Assembly: GCA_902801175.1 (NCBI GenBank)
Contig: CADCHF010000020.1
Location: forward strand, 30,498-94,497
Reading direction: 5' to 3'
Source of the DNA: an uncultured Coriobacteriaceae bacterium
Lineage (GTDB): Bacteria > Actinomycetota > Coriobacteriia > Coriobacteriales > Atopobiaceae
DNA: 64,000 bases
In this document: piece by piece, positions 1 to 9,677 of the stretch
Position numbering within the stretch: the first letter of the stretch is position 1
Layout of the letters: each line of letters opens with the position of its first letter
Made by a program: the position numbers and the translations under genes
Notes under the pieces: model-generated
Seen by the model: only the letters and a program-made list of their open reading frames with translations
Database searches by the model: none
Told to the model about the DNA's origin: nothing

Positions 1-2
1 CG

Positions 3-584
3 CTTATCGCCACGGTTTATGTTGAGACGCTATTGATAGCGGCACCGCTCTTTCAGGCGACAATCGCCATCTGCAATCGTCTCGACGGAATCAATGACAC
101 TCCCCCTCAAGGCTCGATCATCATCCTCATGCTCGGTACGATTGTGATGTTCTTACTCACGTACCAGCGCTTTATGGCCGTCAATGCCAACGGGATAGCA
201 TATGCTGGCGCGTCCCTTGCTTTTTGTTGGCTCGCGGTTGGCATCGATTGCCTCATCTTTGCCTCTGTAATGAGAGAGCTCAATGCGCGACGAGAGCTTA
301 CCCAGCGTGCGATAGTGGCTCGTCAAGCTCGCCACGAGCGCATCGAAATCGAGGCGATGGCTCAAAAGGCCACCTCTCTCTACAGGCTGCGCCACTCATT
401 GGCCAGCCAGATGCGGGCCATATCAAACCTGGCTGAGGAAGGACACTTCGATCAAGCCGACAGCCGCCTCTCCGCAATGTGGGAACAGGCTCATATGCTA
501 GCCGAAAACTCCGGCGCATCGGATGCAGCCCTGCCATCACTCACCTCCACCAGCCCTGAGCCGCCTGTGCGAACCGCCTCATGA
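3..584 (+). CDS. AgrC-like membrane sensor lacking an ATPase domain (5' end outside window)
   Basis: The frame is open to the left edge, so the N-terminus is missing. What remains is two or three hydrophobic segments (one around IIILMLGTIVMFLLTY, one around SLAFCWLAVGIDCLIFASV), then a charged helix and a DHp-like block with the pair RH in LYRLRHSLASQMRAI, followed by an EEGHFDQA-type helix. This is the layout of the membrane plus dimerisation/phosphoacceptor part of AgrC/GHKL sensor kinases. The protein stops soon after, with no N-, G1- or G2-box ATPase domain. Its stop overlaps the next start as ATGA (581-584), so the pair is translationally coupled. The next gene is a paralogue. It may be a kinase-like partner protein or a decayed kinase; the catalytic half is not visible here. 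Confidence 0.55.
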   Translation, partial: LIATVYVETLLIAAPLFQATIAICNRLDGINDTPPQGSIIILMLGTIVMFLLTYQRFMAVNANGIAYAGASLAFCWLAVGIDCLIFASVMRELNARRELTQRAIVARQARHERIEIEAMAQKATSLYRLRHSLASQMRAISNLAEEGHFDQADSRLSAMWEQAHMLAENSGASDAALPSLTSTSPEPPVRTAS

Positions 585-1453
585 AAAGCATAGCAGTTCA
601 GATAAGCCCTATATTCTGTATCGAGGCGCTCGCCTGTTGGATATACCTACGGGTCCTGACGTTTCGTTCCCAGCTCTTGTTTTGCCTCATCTACTTTGTG
701 CAGATACTCATCAACTTCGCGATGCGTCTGATGAATGTGCCCAACCTCATCCGCTCTGTCATTGGAATTCCTGTCTTCCAGATCGGCATGCCGCTAATCA
801 TGTCTTCAGACGAGTTCAGCGTTAAGCTCAACCGCATATTGCTTGTCAACTTTGGAACCATCCTCGCCGAGCTGCTTGGCTCGAGCATCTACGCAGTCAT
901 CACTGGAGGACAGATGATTCCCAACAGTGTTGCGTCGAGCAGCATCCCGTCGATTGCCATGGTGTATGTGCATCGATCTTTGCTGTGGCTGCACCGTTAT
1001 TCCAGGTAATCGTTACGCTGTGCAACCGCGTAGACAATGTTGATGACCTGTGCTTTCGGGTGCCTATCATCATCCTTATGGTGACTACGTCCCTGCAGTT
1101 TGGCCTGAGCTACCTTAGACTCTGCACGTTTTACAGCTCAGCTACATACGCCGCCACATCGCTCGCCTTCTGCTGGCTTACGGTGATAATTGACTACCTC
1201 ATTCTTGCCTCAGCCATGCGCGAGGCCGAGGCTCGCAGGGAGTTCTCACACCAGCGCCATCGCGGCCCGGCAGGCGAAGCACGAGCGCACAGAAATCGAA
1301 GCGATTGCCCAGAAGACCGGGGCCCTCTACATGCTTCGCCACTCCCTGGCCAACCAGATGAGGAGCATTGCCGATCTCGCGACAGCAGGTGAAGCGGAAA
1401 GGGCCAACACTTGCCTGCTCGAGCTCGAGAACCAAGCACATGCCTTAACATAA
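581..1453 (+). pseudogene. Second AgrC-like membrane sensor, broken by two frameshifts
   Basis: The reading starts at ATG 581 with a multi-helix membrane domain (LLFCLIYFVQILINFAM, ILLVNFGTILAELLG). It loses frame near 980, continues in another frame from AAPLFQVIV, and shifts again near 1245-1255 to finish with ERTEIEAIAQK and a DHp-like LYMLRHSLANQMRSIADL block. Joined, the pieces align along their length with the preceding gene (AAPLFQ, SLAFCWL, ARQAKHER, LRHSLA), so the two are tandem paralogues. Neither has an ATPase domain. Two separate single-base shifts in one gene suggest real decay, although sequence error at each site cannot be excluded. Confidence 0.6.
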
Positions 1454-1457
1454 GGCC

Positions 1458-1607
1458 ATGATGACTAGACGGCGCATCATCACCCTGCTCTTTGCAGCGC
1501 TATACGTTTTGCAGATAGCTCTTCTCGTCTACTGGCACATGCTCTCAAGCGCAGCGGGCCGAAATGCAAGTGTGCCCGTAACACGTACGCCGAGAACGGC
1601 AGGCTGA
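1458..1607 (+). pseudogene. Truncated ORF with N-terminal membrane anchor, cut by IS remnant
   Basis: An ATG ATG lies 4 bases after the stop of the preceding pseudogene. The reading opens with MMTRRRIITLLF and a strong hydrophobic helix (ALYVLQIALLVYW). After about residue 34 it runs into bases that read as an IS21-type transposase on the other strand, and it stops at 1605-1607. It therefore looks like the 5' end of a third gene of the sensor operon, truncated by insertion or deletion. The product is unknown. A TM helix directly after a sensor-like gene resembles the 84-residue protein at 47267-47521, but the remnant is too short to prove a relationship. Confidence 0.4.
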
Positions 1608-1920
1608 TCACGAGCGCGTACGCCTTGGGCGGCTCGCGTGCGTCGGGGTCGCAGACGCGCATGGCGTCGCCGCGCCAGTCGACCTGCGTCCACTCTCCGG
1701 GCCTCCACTCGACGTGTATCGCAAGCTCGGGGTTCGCGTCGACCCGGCGCTGATGCCTGTGGCAGAAGGACGAGTGCATGTTGGGCGTCCTCCCCGCAAG
1801 CACGGCGCGCTCGGCGCGCTCGTTCCACGGCAGCGTCATCGTGACGCCGCGCCTGCCCATCTCCCCCTGCACCCACTCGTGGTCTATTGCTGCCTTGGCC
1901 GGGTCTGAGCGGTCCTGCGG
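1560..1920 (-). pseudogene. IS21-family transposase (IstA) fragment
   Basis: On the minus strand one frame reads HEWVQGEMGRRGVTMTLPW, then SSFCHRHQR, VEWRPGEWTQVDW and DPDAREPPKAYALVISLPFS. The piece around GEWTQVDWRGDAM with the following PKAYALVISLPFSAYV is typical of the central catalytic region of IstA transposases. The N-terminal helix-turn-helix, the rest of the DDE domain, IstB and terminal repeats are absent. It is a remnant, consistent with an insertion that truncated the plus-strand sensor operon and then decayed. From about 1920 to 2137 I see no gene. Confidence 0.6.
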
Positions 1921-2137
1921 GAGTAGAGCCTGGCTCGCATCGCCTCGTCGCCCCCCAAGAAGTCAATCATCTGTCGATTTCGCGCCATTTCGCCATCCAT
2001 AAACCGGCCAGGGCAACACATGCAGTACGTGCTTTCGTTCAGTTTGCTGACCTTCTTACGGAGATGGTTCCATACGCAACGTATGTCCTAATTCCAACGG
2101 ACCCATAATCCGAAGTTTGATGGGCGAAATACCATCA

Positions 2138-5100
2138 CTACTTAAGCTCCCGTGATCTCGAAAGCCAGATGAATGGTCCGGCGGGCAGACGCCTAGGGCT
2201 ACGCGACTCCGCTCGCGCAGAATTCCGAACAATAACGCCTAGCCCTATAACCTTCAACGTGCTTATGGGGTCGGTCCCGTTGCCGAGGCCGACCCCATAG
2301 CTGTTACCTCGGCAGGCTATCGAAGAGGGCCTTGCTGAAGGCCAGCTCGCCGCCGAAGACGTAGCCTGTCTCAATCTCGGACGCATGGTCGGTGGCGAAG
2401 GAGAGGTTGGCCGGTGCCTTGTCGTCGCAGAGCAGCAGGACGGAGCCGTTCTTCCCGCAGAGGGCGGCGCCCGCGAGGGCGTCCGGGAAGTTCTGGCTCG
2501 TGGCGAAGGCCATGTTCGCGACGGCGAGACCGTTCTCGAGCGCGAAGTCGGCGATGGCGCGGCTCGTGGCGGGGCCGTTGTCGCCTGCCAGGCGGCCTGC
2601 GAGCGTGACGCCGGCCTTCTTGAGCTGGGCTTGCCGCCCACGATGTAGGCTCGCCTGATCCCGCAGTCCTTCAGCGCCTTGACGACGTCGGCGTTGAGGG
2701 ACTTCCCGTTGTCGGCGAGGAGGATCGGCCAGTGCTTCGCGTAGGAAATAGGCGCCACGGACAGCGCGTCCTTGAAGCTCTTGTTGGTGGCTATGATTGC
2801 CGTGCCGTCCCAGCGGCTCCCGCCGGCCTTCGCGAGGGCCGCCGAGGTCGAGGCCGACGTCTGACCGAAGACGCGCTCGGGCCTTACGCCGGTGACCCTC
2901 TGAATCGCGGTGAGCACTCCGTCTGAGACGGCGGCCTTGCCGCCAGCCACGTAGACCTTTGACGGCTTCAGGGCCTTGAGCTGCGCCTCGGCCTGCCTGG
3001 AGAGCGACTTGCCGGCAGTCAGCACCACGGGGCCGCCGTCGAGGCCGGCCAGGCCCGCCGCCGCCAGCGCGTCCTTGAAGCCCTCGCCGGTGGCGACGAC
3101 CACGGTGCCGCCGGTCTGTCCGGACCACCCCTCGGACACGATTGCTGCCATCGTGTCGTAGCGGCCGTTGCCCGCGAGGCGCTTCCACTCAGCACTGGTT
3201 GGAGCTGAAGAATCAACAATCTTGAACGTTGTTTTCTTCGATCCTACGTAGTTGCCTCTACCAGAAGCAGTGACGCTAGCCACACCTACGTCAACATTGT
3301 CTGCAAATTCCAAGGTGTAGTCGGTACCTGACTTTAGCGTCACATCGCCCATCGTGACTGTCACAACCGGTTCAATAGCTTCACCCGTGTACTCCTGGTC
3401 AGGAATCGCTGAAATGTTGGCAGCGTTGATGTCTGCTGGAGCAATCAAGAAGCTTGCCTTAGCGACACCTTCGTATCTGCCGGCACCCGTTACCTCAACC
3501 ATTGCCGTGCCAGCATTGATGTTGTCACGATACACAACGGTATAGTCAGACTCTGCAACCAATGTTGCCCCATTAATAGTGATTATGACCTCAGGTTCTT
3601 TCTGGGTACCGTCATACGTCTGATCATCGACCTCAATTGTCGCGTCTGTGATTAAGACTTTCTCGGGATCAGGGCTTGTGATAGCAAACTGAAGCTCTCT
3701 GTCCCCCTCAAAGTCTCCCCTACCTTCGACCAAAACGGTACCAACGCCAGGCTCAGTGTTATCTGTGTATGAGAGATCATAATCAACGCCTTCGGCTAGA
3801 TCGTAGCCATTGTATGAGGCGGAGATGGAAGGCCTTGCCTCGCTACCAGAAAGTACCTGGTCTTCAATATCGTCAATCGTCACAAGGTTGATGCTTGCCG
3901 GAAGAATCTTGTATTCGAGTCGGGTCGAGCCAAAACAGTTCCCAATACCAGTAGCGATAACAGCCGCGGTTCCTGCATGAACTGCATTTTCATACTCAAG
4001 CTCGTAATCTCTACCGTTAACAAGCGTCGCATCACTCACGAAGGAACCGTCTTCGTTGGTATGTCCATATGCAAGCGACTCGATATCAGGCCTGATTTCC
4101 TCCCCAGTGAACATTTGCGCATCGATAGCAACGCTCTCATGCGTGGAGTCGAGGCTACGTTGCCCAATTGAGAACTGGAAGCTCTTGCTTCCCTCATATT
4201 GGCCAATTCCGGAGTAAGTTATTGAACCCGTACCAGCATTCACATTGTCTGTATACGAGATCTCATAGTCTTTGCCCTCAATGAGCTCCTCGCCAGAATA
4301 AGAGATGGGTGCAAATGGCCTCTGCTCCTCACCTGTATATGTCAGCTCAAGACTATCGAAATACCCAGGGTCAGTGAGCTCTGCAAGCTCAATACTTCTC
4401 GTCCTCTCCCCCTCGGCAATCGATGTCACCTTGAATCCCCACTCGGCAAGAGCACTATCGGATTCGAGCCTAATCTTGATAGTGTCTCCAGGAATACTAA
4501 CGCTCTGACCGGCAAGTTCAGACCCAGTGTAGGTACCGATAAGGTTTCCATCCGAATCAAACAGCTTGATATAGTCGCACCCCTCTTCAACCGAGGAACG
4601 TTCATCGAAAGTCACAACGAGACCATTTGATCCAGCCGAACGGTAGGACCAGATATCGGTGCAGCTATTCTCATAGGGATGCGGGCTTTCAAGTTTGGTG
4701 GGATTATCAACAATGTAGGCATTGTTTGCCACCGTGACTTTGCAAGTACGTGAGACGTTGCTTCCATCAGTGGACTTGGCGGTAATGGTCGCAGTCCCCT
4801 TCTTGAGTGCTGTCACCAGACCATTGCTGTCCACCGTAGCAATCTCGGCGTTATCAGTACTCCACTCGACATCTTTCTTCTGGGCATCCGATGGGTATAC
4901 AGTCGCAACAAGCTGGAACGTATCGGCGCCGTCGAGCGAGAGCGAAGTCTTGTTTAAGCCGATGCTAGTGACACCTTGTACGACATTGACGGTCACAGAT
5001 GCGGCCTTGTCGCCCACGACAAGCTTCACTGTTGTTTTTCCCACTCCCACAGCAGTGATCTTGCCATATGCGTCAACCTTTGCAACCGAGGTATTCGAGG

Positions 5101-8100
5101 ACTTCCACGTTACTTCACCAGTGAAGTCTATGGGCTGAATATCAGCAGCAAGAGTGATTGATTTCCCGTTGAGGAGAGTAACCTCTTTCTGGTCAATCGT
5201 AATGCTGGTTGCGCTCACATCGATGGGATTGAACTTGATTGAGTTGTCCTTGGCGTATGTCTCAGCATAGGTGCCAGCAACACCGTTGATAGTCATCTTG
5301 CTTGGATAACTAAAGATACCGTCGGCAATCGTCGTGGTCGCCCGTGGAATGGTGACAGACTTGAGCTTCGTGCACTCAACGAATGCGTTGGATTCGATCT
5401 TTGTTACTCGATACGGGAGCACAATTTTCTCAAGAGAATCGCAGTGGCGGAACGCCTCCGAAGGAATGGATTCGATTCCCGTGCTAAGCACAACATCAGT
5501 CAAAGCATCACAGTCGTAAAATTCCTGGCTACCGATATACACCACGCTATTGGGGATAACGACCTTGGTGAGAGAGTCGCAATTACGAAATGCTTCAGAG
5601 TAAATGCGCTCCACCGTTGTTGGGATGTCAATTGACTTGAGAGACGTGCAATCCTTGAATGCACTAGAACTGACGACTGTCAAGCTCTTAGGAAGTGTCA
5701 CGTTTTCGAGGGCAGTGCAGCCGCTGAACATGTTCTCATTGAGAGTGGTTATGTCATCAGGAAGCTTTGCTGAAACCAACTGAGTGCAATTGCGGAATAT
5801 GCGAGAACCGAGCGTAGTCACACATTGCGGAACGACCACTGAAGTCAACCCAGACTCGGAGAACGCGCCGTCCTCGATCTCGGTCACCGTGTCGGGGATC
5901 TGGACCTCGGCGAGCTTCGAGCAGCCGTTGAAAGACTGGTACCCGACAATCGTCAGCGTGGAGGGAAGAGAGACGCTCGTGAGGTTCACGCAGTCGCCGA
6001 ACGCGTAGCTTTCGACCAGGGTCACGCCCTCCGGGACGGCGACGGACTCGATGCCGGGGCAGTCGTAGAGAAGGTGGTCGGCCACCCTGGTTGTCCCGGC
6101 CTCGAAGGAGACCTCCTTGAGCCCGTCGCACCCCCCAAAGGGGCCGCAGCCCCCGTCTCCCCCGCAGCCCTCGAGCGACGCGGGGACCGTGACGGATGTG
6201 ATGAGGTCGCAGTCGTAGAACGCCATCGTCCCGAGGGTCTTGAGCGAGGTGGGGAGGTTCACCGACGAGAGGTTGGAGCAGTCCCTGAACGCGCCGTCCT
6301 CGATCTCGGTCACCGTGTCGGGGATCTGGACCGACATAAGGTAGGCGTTGCTTGCAAATGCACTACTGCCAATACCCGTCACTGTATATCCATCAATCGT
6401 GTCGGGAATGATGAGCACGCGCATGTTTCCGTGATACTTGGTGATGGTGGCATTGTTCGCGTCATCCAGCTCATACTCGTATATCGCATACGGTTCAAGT
6501 TCACCGTTAGAACCATAGCGCCAACCTTGGCTACTGTCTGCCCCGCCATAACTCAAGTTACCGTAGCGAACGTAGTACTTGCTGTAATCAACGCCGCGAG
6601 TACAAGACGCGACCGTTGCACCATCTTCGCAGTGCTTCGAAATACGCACCGGACTGTTATCGGCATCCCAGATTGGCCAGGATTTATCATATGAAGGGAA
6701 CTTAAGAAATCCGGCATGGAAGAAAACGCCAGCGTAAAGATGCGCTTCTGCGTTTTGACAAACATAGGGGGCCTTGCCATCGTTCCACTTGTTGACCATG
6801 TAGTTCGCCTCGACGCCACCTTCGAGACCCAGACTCAAGTCAAGCACTTTTGGAACTTTACATCCCGCCACGAGTTGTAGGCCTGTACGACCTTGAGCCT
6901 GCGCGCTAATTCCTGCTTTACTCTTCTTGAAGCTTTTGATCGTTCTGTAGCCGTTTGAAGGATCGTATTGAGCTCCAACAGAAAAAGCGATGCTTGAAGT
7001 CGCTGAAATCTTTCCACTGACCTGGTATTCAGCCGTGAGTTCCAAGCGCCACAAACCATCGGTCACATAGCCCATTGGGATGGAGGCATTAGCTTTCGCA
7101 GAAAGAGAGACAGTGTAGTTAATGTTTCCCGAAATCGAATATACGAAGCTTCCCTTAAGAGGGTCCATCTGCTCCTTTGTCTTAACATTGGTCATCTGAC
7201 CATTGATGGAAGCAGGGCCGTACTTCCCATCGAACTTCAAAACTCCGTTTTTGAAGCTTACTCCCTTTAATTTAGAGTTACTGTTTACCACAGGCGGCGC
7301 ATACTGCATCTTCGTGCCGCTATCACCAGTGAATTCCGAGAGGTCAACATTCTCAACAGTGGAATAGTTGTACTCGTCATAGGCCTCTGTAGGATCTATT
7401 TCCTCAATAGCAACGGCAAGACTGGTACCGTTGCTTTGCACTGACTGCGCCTTGAACGCAAGCGGCATACCCTCGTAATAGACGGCAAAGATATCACCTT
7501 GCGCAATGGCTACAGGGCAATTCTCAATCGTGACCGAGGTGTCATCCTCATTAAATGCCACTGGTGTTCCATCAGGAACAACCTTTACGCCACTTTTGAA
7601 CTTAATATCATCTGGCTTGGTGCCAATATCATCCGTAGAGTGCCAGACCTCTTCGGCGTCGGCAAACATTGCGTCTGCCTCTGCCTTGGTTACGAATTTG
7701 GCTGGACGAATCAAACCAGAATCGAGCATAAACCAGCCACGGTTTACGGCAACTTGAAGGTCAGCACGGACCGCCTCATCTACCTCGGTGTTATCCGTAT
7801 AAGTGTATGTGACATCCTCTTCAAGCTGAAAACCAAGGCAGAAATTAAGAGTTTTTGCAGCAAACTCGCGCGTTACCGCGTCGCCAGGATTAAACGGTTG
7901 TCCCGCCTCAAGATCAACAATTCCAAAGTCCGTAGCACGCATGACAGCGATATAGTACGGAGACGATGGATCGATATCCGTGTAGTAATCGTCCGGATAC
8001 TCTTCCTCTTCAACAGTGACTTCAAAGGTATCAACAAGCCGTGTTACCCATTCACCTCTCGTGACTAGGCCTTCATCTGCCATTGCCCGCGAAGGCAAAA

Positions 8101-8197
8101 TCAGGTTAGAAGCGGTTATTACCAAGAGAAACGCAAGCATTTTGGTGAGAATGCTTCGTGGGCCTTTTACTCCGTGCGCCCAATTAGTGCTTTTCAT
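2138..8197 (-). CDS. Giant BspA-type surface protein, C-terminal CWB2 anchor frameshifted
   Basis: 2019 residues as read. Order of parts: signal peptide (1-40, ending SRAMA); an SLH-like region (about 44-180); a long region of no known family; BspA-type leucine-rich repeats (about 595-990, for example VQIPDTVTEIEDGAF); two Ig-like BIG2 domains (about 995-1160); a CUB-like beta domain (about 1165-1260); five MBG/YDG-like repeats with YxDNxNAGT cores (about 1275-1660); then CWB2 wall-binding repeats from WKRLAGNGRYDTMAA. After YIVGGK the frame is lost: the true third CWB2 repeat (GRLAGDNG to LFDSLPR) continues in another frame and ends at 2304, while this frame runs on to 2138. The start ATG has TAGGAG 7 bases upstream. 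Exported, wall-bound adhesin-like role inferred. Base composition is patchy. Confidence 0.8.
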   Translation of the reverse strand: MKSTNWAHGVKGPRSILTKMLAFLLVITASNLILPSRAMADEGLVTRGEWVTRLVDTFEVTVEEEEYPDDYYTDIDPSSPYYIAVMRATDFGIVDLEAGQPFNPGDAVTREFAAKTLNFCLGFQLEEDVTYTYTDNTEVDEAVRADLQVAVNRGWFMLDSGLIRPAKFVTKAEADAMFADAEEVWHSTDDIGTKPDDIKFKSGVKVVPDGTPVAFNEDDTSVTIENCPVAIAQGDIFAVYYEGMPLAFKAQSVQSNGTSLAVAIEEIDPTEAYDEYNYSTVENVDLSEFTGDSGTKMQYAPPVVNSNSKLKGVSFKNGVLKFDGKYGPASINGQMTNVKTKEQMDPLKGSFVYSISGNINYTVSLSAKANASIPMGYVTDGLWRLELTAEYQVSGKISATSSIAFSVGAQYDPSNGYRTIKSFKKSKAGISAQAQGRTGLQLVAGCKVPKVLDLSLGLEGGVEANYMVNKWNDGKAPYVCQNAEAHLYAGVFFHAGFLKFPSYDKSWPIWDADNSPVRISKHCEDGATVASCTRGVDYSKYYVRYGNLSYGGADSSQGWRYGSNGELEPYAIYEYELDDANNATITKYHGNMRVLIIPDTIDGYTVTGIGSSAFASNAYLMSVQIPDTVTEIEDGAFRDCSNLSSVNLPTSLKTLGTMAFYDCDLITSVTVPASLEGCGGDGGCGPFGGCDGLKEVSFEAGTTRVADHLLYDCPGIESVAVPEGVTLVESYAFGDCVNLTSVSLPSTLTIVGYQSFNGCSKLAEVQIPDTVTEIEDGAFSESGLTSVVVPQCVTTLGSRIFRNCTQLVSAKLPDDITTLNENMFSGCTALENVTLPKSLTVVSSSAFKDCTSLKSIDIPTTVERIYSEAFRNCDSLTKVVIPNSVVYIGSQEFYDCDALTDVVLSTGIESIPSEAFRHCDSLEKIVLPYRVTKIESNAFVECTKLKSVTIPRATTTIADGIFSYPSKMTINGVAGTYAETYAKDNSIKFNPIDVSATSITIDQKEVTLLNGKSITLAADIQPIDFTGEVTWKSSNTSVAKVDAYGKITAVGVGKTTVKLVVGDKAASVTVNVVQGVTSIGLNKTSLSLDGADTFQLVATVYPSDAQKKDVEWSTDNAEIATVDSNGLVTALKKGTATITAKSTDGSNVSRTCKVTVANNAYIVDNPTKLESPHPYENSCTDIWSYRSAGSNGLVVTFDERSSVEEGCDYIKLFDSDGNLIGTYTGSELAGQSVSIPGDTIKIRLESDSALAEWGFKVTSIAEGERTRSIELAELTDPGYFDSLELTYTGEEQRPFAPISYSGEELIEGKDYEISYTDNVNAGTGSITYSGIGQYEGSKSFQFSIGQRSLDSTHESVAIDAQMFTGEEIRPDIESLAYGHTNEDGSFVSDATLVNGRDYELEYENAVHAGTAAVIATGIGNCFGSTRLEYKILPASINLVTIDDIEDQVLSGSEARPSISASYNGYDLAEGVDYDLSYTDNTEPGVGTVLVEGRGDFEGDRELQFAITSPDPEKVLITDATIEVDDQTYDGTQKEPEVIITINGATLVAESDYTVVYRDNINAGTAMVEVTGAGRYEGVAKASFLIAPADINAANISAIPDQEYTGEAIEPVVTVTMGDVTLKSGTDYTLEFADNVDVGVASVTASGRGNYVGSKKTTFKIVDSSAPTSAEWKRLAGNGRYDTMAAIVSEGWSGQTGGTVVVATGEGFKDALAAAGLAGLDGGPVVLTAGKSLSRQAEAQLKALKPSKVYVAGGKAAVSDGVLTAIQRVTGVRPERVFGQTSASTSAALAKAGGSRWDGTAIIATNKSFKDALSVAPISYAKHWPILLADNGKSLNADVVKALKDCGIRRAYIVGGKPSSRRPASRSQAAWQATTAPPRAAPSPTSRSRTVSPSRTWPSPRARTSRTPSRAPPSAGRTAPSCCSATTRHRPTSPSPPTMRPRLRQATSSAASWPSARPSSIACRGNSYGVGLGNGTDPISTLKVIGLGVIVRNSARAESRSPRRLPAGPFIWLSRSRELK
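2265..2298 (-). terminator. Hairpin after the surface-protein gene
   Basis: ATGGGGTCGG pairs with the downstream CCGACCCCAT around a short loop. It lies 5 bases beyond the stop of the ancestral frame (2304), not after the frameshifted stop (2138), which supports 2304 as the original gene end. No clear T-run follows. Confidence 0.5.
5861..6332. repeat. 46-base direct repeat bounding a GC-rich LRR patch
   Basis: Bases 5861-5906 and 6287-6332 are identical and encode the same leucine-rich repeat unit (VQIPDTVTEIEDGAF). The DNA between them is clearly richer in GC than the gene on either side, so the repeat marks the edges of an imported or duplicated LRR module. Confidence 0.75.
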
Positions 8198-8951
8198 ACA
8201 GCTCCTAACACTATTGATAAATAGTTGATTCTGGCCAATGCCAAACGAAACAATCTGCAGGTATGGGATGGTTCTCTTCCGGACACTTCAGATTTGAATT
8301 GCCTCGAGAAGAGTCGTTTCTGCCGAGACCACACACTGTTCGGATGGATGGATGGGCACCTAAGTCAAACCGTCTGGCTTGATCATTCATACGGAAGAAG
8401 CATCTTTACCCTGACCAACATATGGCTTCATCGTTTTCGCCATACTCTACTGAGCAGTACATTTCTTTAAACTGGCGCATATGCAAACCAATCTCGAGAA
8501 TAAGCCCATCATCATTTTTCAGATTCTATTGCAGCCGCTTCTTACTTCTGAATTGCTGCCATTAACGTGTAATTAGTGGGTATCAGCTCGTAAGTTTTGG
8601 CTAAAGTATTATTTATCTTTATACTATTTATAATAGTATAAATTTCTTATTGATATTAAATGAAACTACAGGGATGCCTTGCTGTAACCGAAATTGTGGA
8701 TTAGTAAGGTCTTCGGCTGCGTAAGTCCGTGATTGCATCCATTGATAAGGTTGCGAGCTAATCACCCTCGGTCTGTTGGCTGCATACATTCGAAAGGACT
8801 TTACATAGCCCTTTACCAATTCATCATGCGGTCATCTGAATGTAACCTATGGCTTCATCCCCGCAAGCTATGGCATTAAACTTGCCGTTAATGTCAATTT
8901 CCATCCATGCGCGCTATGATTTTTGCACTGCTTGAAATCTGGGAGGCTCGC
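8198..8951. other. Gene-free, AT-rich intergenic region
   Basis: About 750 bases between the divergent surface-protein gene and the LytTR regulator. It must hold promoters for both. No convincing gene is seen; the short ORFs here have no ribosome site or recognisable product. The only clear structure is the palindrome at 8618-8642. Confidence 0.5.
8618..8642. repeat. Perfect 10-bp inverted repeat
   Basis: TTTATACTAT is followed by a 5-base loop and its exact complement ATAGTATAAA. It is very AT-rich and sits about 310 bases before the LytTR regulator gene. It could be an operator or a weak terminator; the sequence does not decide. Confidence 0.5.
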
Positions 8952-9677
8952 ATGGTCAATATCGTTATTCTCGACGACGAACCGGAAAGCGCCAGCGACC
9001 TGCACGAGGCGGTCGAGCGTTTGCTCCCAGCCGGCCTCCAGCACCGCATAACGGTTTTGTCCACATTCAACGACCTTGTCAGCTTGACCCTCTCCAAAGA
9101 GCGCATCGACATTCTCATCACCGACATCATCATGCCCGAGGGGCAACCGAGCGGCATTGACATCGTGCGGCGCCTGTTCCCAAAGGGCTGTGGCACCCAA
9201 GTCATCTACGTCAGCGGATACCTCGACAAGGCGCTCGACGTCTATCCCACCAACCACATCTACTTTTTGCTCAAGCCTGTCGACGAGGGCAAGCTCAAAG
9301 AGGCCCTGACGCTCGCGCTGGACACAATCGCAAGCAGCCGTCCTCCCATGCTGAGGATTAAGGTGGGACGCAAGGAACGGCTCATCAATACCACGACCAT
9401 CTCGTACCTGCGCAGCGAGCTACGCGTTGTAACCATCCACTGCGGCGACAGCGAGGTTGAGACATATGCCAAGCTCAGCGACCTTGCTCCGCAGCTCCCC
9501 GACAGCTTCGTTCGTTGCCATCGCAGCTATATCATTAACCTTGCCCAGACGGTCTCGCTGCAGGAGGACCACGTTCTCTTGCGGGATGGGACCCAGATCC
9601 CCATTAGCAGGCGGCGCGCCAAGGATGTCCAGCGAGCACTGCTCTCCTACATTGCGGGTCACTCAAAGAGGCAGTAG
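8952..9677 (+). CDS. LytTR-family response regulator (orphan)
   Basis: 241 residues. The receiver domain begins MVNIVILDDEPESA with the acidic pair DDE and the phospho-acceptor Asp in ILITDIIMPEG; a lysine in FLLKPVDE completes the site. The C-terminal LytTR DNA-binding domain (about 140-240) includes VGRKERLINTTTISYL, FVRCHRSYIINL and DGTQIPISRRRAKDV. The start is ATG 8952, with GGGAGG five bases upstream, rather than the in-frame ATG at 8907. No kinase is adjacent on this strand. The broken AgrC-like sensors at 3-1453 point the same way but are separated by the giant gene. Likely target: surface or peptide-related genes nearby (inferred). Confidence 0.88.
   Translation: MVNIVILDDEPESASDLHEAVERLLPAGLQHRITVLSTFNDLVSLTLSKERIDILITDIIMPEGQPSGIDIVRRLFPKGCGTQVIYVSGYLDKALDVYPTNHIYFLLKPVDEGKLKEALTLALDTIASSRPPMLRIKVGRKERLINTTTISYLRSELRVVTIHCGDSEVETYAKLSDLAPQLPDSFVRCHRSYIINLAQTVSLQEDHVLLRDGTQIPISRRRAKDVQRALLSYIAGHSKRQ

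Noticed and set aside
1921..2000. Start of a second transposase gene (minus-strand ORF beginning MARNRQMIDFLGG)
   Set aside because: Only about 34 residues before a stop and no match to a family I recognise.
6074..6694. 206-residue plus-strand ORF within the giant gene
   Set aside because: Antisense shadow of the leucine-rich repeat coding region; no start signals.
8225..8470. 81-residue ORF upstream of the LytTR gene
   Set aside because: No ribosome site, no hydrophobic or domain pattern, and it lies in an AT-rich promoter region.
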